Origin: Gemmatimonadota bacterium
Lineage (GTDB): Bacteria; Gemmatimonadota; Gemmatimonadetes; Longimicrobiales; Gaopeijiaceae
DNA: 64,000 bases
Assembly (NCBI GenBank): GCA_003248075.1
Contig: QJYK01000226.1
Location: 1 to 64,000, forward strand
Direction of reading: 5' to 3'
The notes under the pieces were generated by a model. The model saw only the letters and a list, made by a program, of their open reading frames with translations. It had not been told where the DNA came from and did not search any database. The translations under genes and the position numbers were made by a program. Positions 61,071 through 64,000 of the stretch are shown here, piece by piece. How positions within the stretch are numbered: position 1 is the first letter of the stretch; the number at the start of each line of letters is the position of its first letter.

Positions 61071-61904
61071 CGGAAGGGCGACCTCCTCCGGGTATCGTCC
61101 CACCACGCGCAGCTCCACCGCGAAGCGCCGGAGCTCCTCCACCGCCTCGTCCTGGATGTCGATCGGTGCGCCGCGCACATCGGCAAAGAATCGGTACTCC
61201 CAGGGCTTCCCGGGAATCGGCCTGGACTCGAGGCGGGTGAGGTCGACCCCGTGCGCGGCGAAGACGCCGAGCGCCTCGTAGAGCGAACCCGGGCGGTGGG
61301 GTAGCGTCCACGCCAAGGACGTCTTCGCACCCGTCGCCGGCGGCGACACCGGCTCGCGGCGTAGCAGCAGGAAGCGGGTGTAGTTGTGATGCTCGTCCTC
61401 CAGGCCCGTCTCGAGCACGCGGGCGCCCCAGGTGTCGGCGGCGAGCCCCGACGCCACTGCGGCGTCGTACCCGGCATCGCCGGCCATGAGGTCGCGCACG
61501 CTGCCCGCCGTGTCGAACGCGACGACGGGCTCGACGTGCGGGTGGTCCCGTAGCCAACCACCGCACTGCTGAAGAGCCACCGGATGCGAGGCGACACTTC
61601 GGACGTCGACCGGCTCGACTCCCGGCGGTGCGATCAGGCACAGGCGCACCGGCACGCGCGCCTCTGCGACCGCGTGGAGCGGATGTCGGACCAGGAGGTC
61701 CATGGCCGGTTGGACCGCGCCGGCCAGGGTGTTCTCGACGGGGACTGCGGCCGCTGCAGCGCTTCCCTCGACGACCGCGTCGAAGACGTCGTCGAAGGTT
61801 CGGCATTCGAGCATGTCAACGGCTCCACCGAGCAGTTTGGACGCAGCCTCGTGGCTGAATGCGCCCCGAACCCCCTGGATCGCGACGATGGGGCGGGAAG
61901 TCAT
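61068..61904 (-). CDS. pheA: Prephenate dehydratase
   Basis: The 278-residue protein starts MTSRPIVAIQGVRGAFSHEA. The dehydratase domain has ENTLAGAVQPAMDLL, ASHPVALQQC, and the TRF-type catalytic motif in HHNYTRFLLL. A C-terminal ACT domain includes PGSLYEALGVFAAHGVDLTR and the ESRP motif (LESRPIPG), which binds phenylalanine for feedback inhibition. There is no chorismate mutase domain. TGGAGG precedes the start. The upstream 47 bp are GC-rich with no promoter, and an intrinsic terminator lies beyond them. Confidence 0.93.
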   Translation of the reverse strand: MTSRPIVAIQGVRGAFSHEAASKLLGGAVDMLECRTFDDVFDAVVEGSAAAAAVPVENTLAGAVQPAMDLLVRHPLHAVAEARVPVRLCLIAPPGVEPVDVRSVASHPVALQQCGGWLRDHPHVEPVVAFDTAGSVRDLMAGDAGYDAAVASGLAADTWGARVLETGLEDEHHNYTRFLLLRREPVSPPATGAKTSLAWTLPHRPGSLYEALGVFAAHGVDLTRLESRPIPGKPWEYRFFADVRGAPIDIQDEAVEELRRFAVELRVVGRYPEEVALP

Positions 61905-61951
61905 GGGGCCTCCAGAAGGTGGCGCTCGCGGGGGCGGCGGTGCGTGGGCGG

Positions 61952-61981
61952 AAAAAAAACGACCCGGCAATTTGCCGGGTC
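61952..61981 (-). terminator. Intrinsic terminator upstream of pheA, possible attenuator
   Basis: Read on the minus strand, GACCCGGC-aaatt-GCCGGGTC (61981-61961) forms a perfect 8-bp stem followed by G and U8 (61959-61952). It points toward pheA, whose start is 48 nt further on. It either ends the upstream permease transcript or attenuates pheA. Confidence 0.8.
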
Positions 61982-62031
61982 GCCTCGAAACTCGGGCTGA
62001 CGGTCGACGGTCTAGGTCGCGTTCACCAAGA

Positions 62032-62079
62032 GGTCCCGTCCCGGCACATTGCTGGGCCGGGAGATAAATCGACGGGACC
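62032..62079 (-). promoter_or_regulatory. Structured leader hairpin with arms repeated in the terminator
   Basis: On the minus strand GGTCCCGT (62079-62072) pairs with ACGGGACC (62039-62032), and inside it CCCGGC (62061-62056) pairs with GCCGGG (62045-62040), with a one-sided 10-nt internal loop. CCCGGC and GCCGGG recur in the terminator stem 50 nt downstream, allowing a competing antiterminator pairing. Confidence 0.5.
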
Positions 62080-62186
62080 GGATCGTTGGGCACATGGCGC
62101 TCAGGGTCACGCCTCGGACTGCGGGCGTCAAGTGCGGGTTCACCGGCTCAAGGCTCGCGCTCACGACAGAAGAAGGGCCCGCTGGC

Positions 62187-64000
62187 TCATTCGGCCCTCA
62201 GGGCCCGAACCGGCTCCACGGCTGCAGCTCGGCGAGCCGGGACGTAGACGGCCAGGGTCGCCACGGCGACGAGGATCGCGGGAACGCCCAGGAACGCCAT
62301 CGGGTCGAGCGCGTTCACGTTGTACAGGAGAGACCGTACCATGCGTCCGGCCGCCACCGCCCCGAGGAGCCCCAACGCGGTCCCGATCACCATGAGTCGA
62401 ATCCCTTCGCCCAACACCAGACGAACGACGCGGTGGCGGTCGGCGCCCAACGCGATGCGGATGCCCAGCTCGCTCGTTCGCTGGGCGACGGAGTAGGCCA
62501 TGACGCCATAGATGCCGACTGCGGCGAGGAGGAGCCCAAGAGCCCCGAACAGACCGAGGACCGAGCCACCGAGGCGGGCGGGAAGGAGGGCGATACCCAT
62601 GTGCTCCTCCATCGTCCGGACGTCGAACACCGGCATGTCGGCGTCCGCTGCGCGCACGATCTCGCGGATCTCGCGCAGGACGTTCTGGGGTGAGCCGGAG
62701 GCCCGGGCCACGACGGCCAATTCGGTCCCGAAGAGCTCTCGGTGAGGCAGGAACATCATGTCGGTGGGGGCCTCGCCGAGGCTGCGGTACTTGCCGTCGG
62801 CCACGATGCCGACGACCTCGCGGTCCTTTCCGGCCGTGTGGACGATCCTGCCCAACGCAGACACGCCCGGCCAGAAGTGTTCGGCGAAGCGCTGGTTCAC
62901 CACGATGACCGGCGGCGCGCCCTCGTCGTCATCCACCGTGAAGGTCCGCCCCGCGATGAGATCCACCCCGAGGGCCTCCAGGAAGCCCTCGGTGATCCGG
63001 GCGTACTGGATGCTCTGCCGCTCACCTTCCGCGAACTCGTACCCCGGGATCTCCACGCCCCGATCGGATGCGCCGAGCCCGAGCGGGAGCCAGTCCGAGA
63101 GACCTACGTCCCGGGTATCCGGCAGCGCGCGGACCTCGGCCAGCACACGGTCGAAGAAGACGGTCGCTCGCTGGCGGTCGTAGCCCTGGAGGCCAGGGTC
63201 GACGGAGGTGACCGCGATGGTCGCGGGCTCGTCGAAACCGGGGTCGATCCTGGTCGCGCCCTGGAGGCTACGGATGAAGAGCCCCGCGGTGACGAGGAGC
63301 AGAAGCGAGAGCGCGATCTGGAGCACGACCAGCCCCCTGCTCGTCCGAGACCCTCCCGGCCTGCGCGCGGAGGCACCCTTCACGGCGGTCAGCACATCCG
63401 GGCGCGCGGACTGCAACGCGGGGGCCAAGCCGAACAGGATGCCCGCACACACGGAGACGACCAGAGTAAAGGCCAATACGGTGCCGTCCATCTCGATCGC
63501 GAACGCCCACGGCCCATCCATGGGAGGCCGCACGCGTGCGAGCAAACGGATGGCGATGCGGGCCAGACCGAGGCCTGCCACGCCGGAGATCACGCTGAAC
63601 AGGAGGCTCTCCGTGAGGAGCTGCTGCAGAATCCGCCCGCGGCCGGCCCCGAGACTGAGGCGGATCCCCATCTCCTTGCGCCGCTCGCGAGCCCGCGTGA
63701 GAAAGAGGTTCGCGACGTTCACGCACGCGATGAGCAGCAGGAGCGACACCACAGCCATCATCACTCCGCTCATGCCCACCTGCGCCGTACGGAACATGGG
63801 GTGGATGCCGGCTTCCATCTGAGGCACCACAGTTGTTCCGAGCTGGTCCTCGTAGTCGTCGGGAAGCTCCTCGCGAAGCTGGAGGAGCAGGCGGTCGAGC
63901 ACGTCCTGCGCGCGCTCGACCGTCGCGCCGTCGTTCAGCCTGGCGATGACGTTCATCATGTTGCTGCCACGGGCTTCGATCAGATTGCGCCCCGGATCGA
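62187..64000 (-). CDS. ADOP-type ABC permease, N-terminus beyond the window
   Basis: The frame is open to the window edge. Residues before the first Met (RNLIEARGSN) and the following MMNVIARLNDGATVERAQ match the periplasmic domain of ADOP permeases. FtsX helices appear at SGVMMAVVSLLLLIACVNVA, and a second copy starts at SRGLVVLQIALSLLLLVTAG. The C-terminal AAVEPVRALRAE is the usual ending. The protein is thus about 600 residues here plus a missing N-terminal portion. It is on the same strand as pheA, with a 282-bp gap holding a hairpin and terminator. Confidence 0.88.
   Translation of the reverse strand, partial: DPGRNLIEARGSNMMNVIARLNDGATVERAQDVLDRLLLQLREELPDDYEDQLGTTVVPQMEAGIHPMFRTAQVGMSGVMMAVVSLLLLIACVNVANLFLTRARERRKEMGIRLSLGAGRGRILQQLLTESLLFSVISGVAGLGLARIAIRLLARVRPPMDGPWAFAIEMDGTVLAFTLVVSVCAGILFGLAPALQSARPDVLTAVKGASARRPGGSRTSRGLVVLQIALSLLLLVTAGLFIRSLQGATRIDPGFDEPATIAVTSVDPGLQGYDRQRATVFFDRVLAEVRALPDTRDVGLSDWLPLGLGASDRGVEIPGYEFAEGERQSIQYARITEGFLEALGVDLIAGRTFTVDDDEGAPPVIVVNQRFAEHFWPGVSALGRIVHTAGKDREVVGIVADGKYRSLGEAPTDMMFLPHRELFGTELAVVARASGSPQNVLREIREIVRAADADMPVFDVRTMEEHMGIALLPARLGGSVLGLFGALGLLLAAVGIYGVMAYSVAQRTSELGIRIALGADRHRVVRLVLGEGIRLMVIGTALGLLGAVAAGRMVRSLLYNVNALDPMAFLGVPAILVAVATLAVYVPARRAAAVEPVRALRAE

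Noticed and set aside
62010-62031. T-box-like string TGGTGAACGCG just after the pheA leader hairpin
   Set aside because: It does not match the TGGNACCGCG core without an insertion and substitutions, and no stem I with a specifier loop could be recognised upstream.

Overview
This is a high-GC bacterial chromosome segment with no rRNA or tRNA gene, no CRISPR array and no insertion sequence that I can see. The mix of proteins fits Gemmatimonadota best, with Acidobacteriota as the alternative: MacB/FtsX-type ADOP permeases, a Ser/Thr kinase fused to a TolB-like propeller, M14 and M28 exopeptidases, Omp85-like barrels and large STAND-ATPase regulators. This is inferred from family content only. 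The window contains dnaA, dnaN, rpmH, rnpA, yidD, yidC, mnmE, mnmG, parA, parB and two parS-like sites, so it spans the replication-origin neighbourhood.

Layout. 0-7.3 kb is regulatory: a 23-codon ORF with a near-ideal ribosome binding site, a membrane HD-GYP protein, an AraC-type regulator translationally coupled to a 1135-residue SARP/STAND regulator, a TetR regulator with a palindrome at its start, and a HigA-like antitoxin without a toxin. 7.7-14.4 kb is membrane and lipid metabolism: a three-gene overlapping cassette (PlsC acyltransferase, Tam41-like nucleotidyltransferase, CDP-alcohol phosphatidyltransferase), an acetoacetate-decarboxylase-like protein, a diacylglycerol kinase, a membrane protein with its winged-helix regulator, and uppS. 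14.5-20.5 kb holds a LuxR-type STAND regulator, a thioesterase, a sugar dehydrogenase-like lipoprotein and a phosphopantetheinyl transferase. 20.5-26.4 kb is a minus-strand operon: lipoprotein, histidine kinase, NtrC-type regulator, coiled-coil exported protein and outer-membrane barrel.

26.5-41 kb is the origin region: pyrE, dnaN, dnaA, then rnpA with rpmH nested out of frame inside it, yidD, yidC, mnmE, acyP, mnmG, a lipoprotein, parA, parB, a LytM peptidase, a bactofilin and a Nif3-like protein. Two intergenic regions (28164-28479 and 40034-40215) carry DnaA-box-like sequences. 41-56 kb is envelope and accessory: M28 peptidase, Omp85-like barrel, M14 peptidase, zinc-ribbon membrane protein, SDR epimerase, LOG-family protein, DUF819 transporter, ADOP permease and Ser/Thr kinase. 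56.5-64 kb is central metabolism: lipA with pyruvate dehydrogenase E1alpha, E1beta and E2, then convergent pheA behind a leader with alternating hairpins and an intrinsic terminator, and a second ADOP permease running off the window.

The best candidates for something new are the PlsC/Tam41-like/CDP-alcohol transferase cassette, the nesting of rpmH inside rnpA, the pheA leader, the small-peptide/HD-GYP unit, and the operon joining a two-component system to a coiled-coil protein and an outer-membrane barrel.
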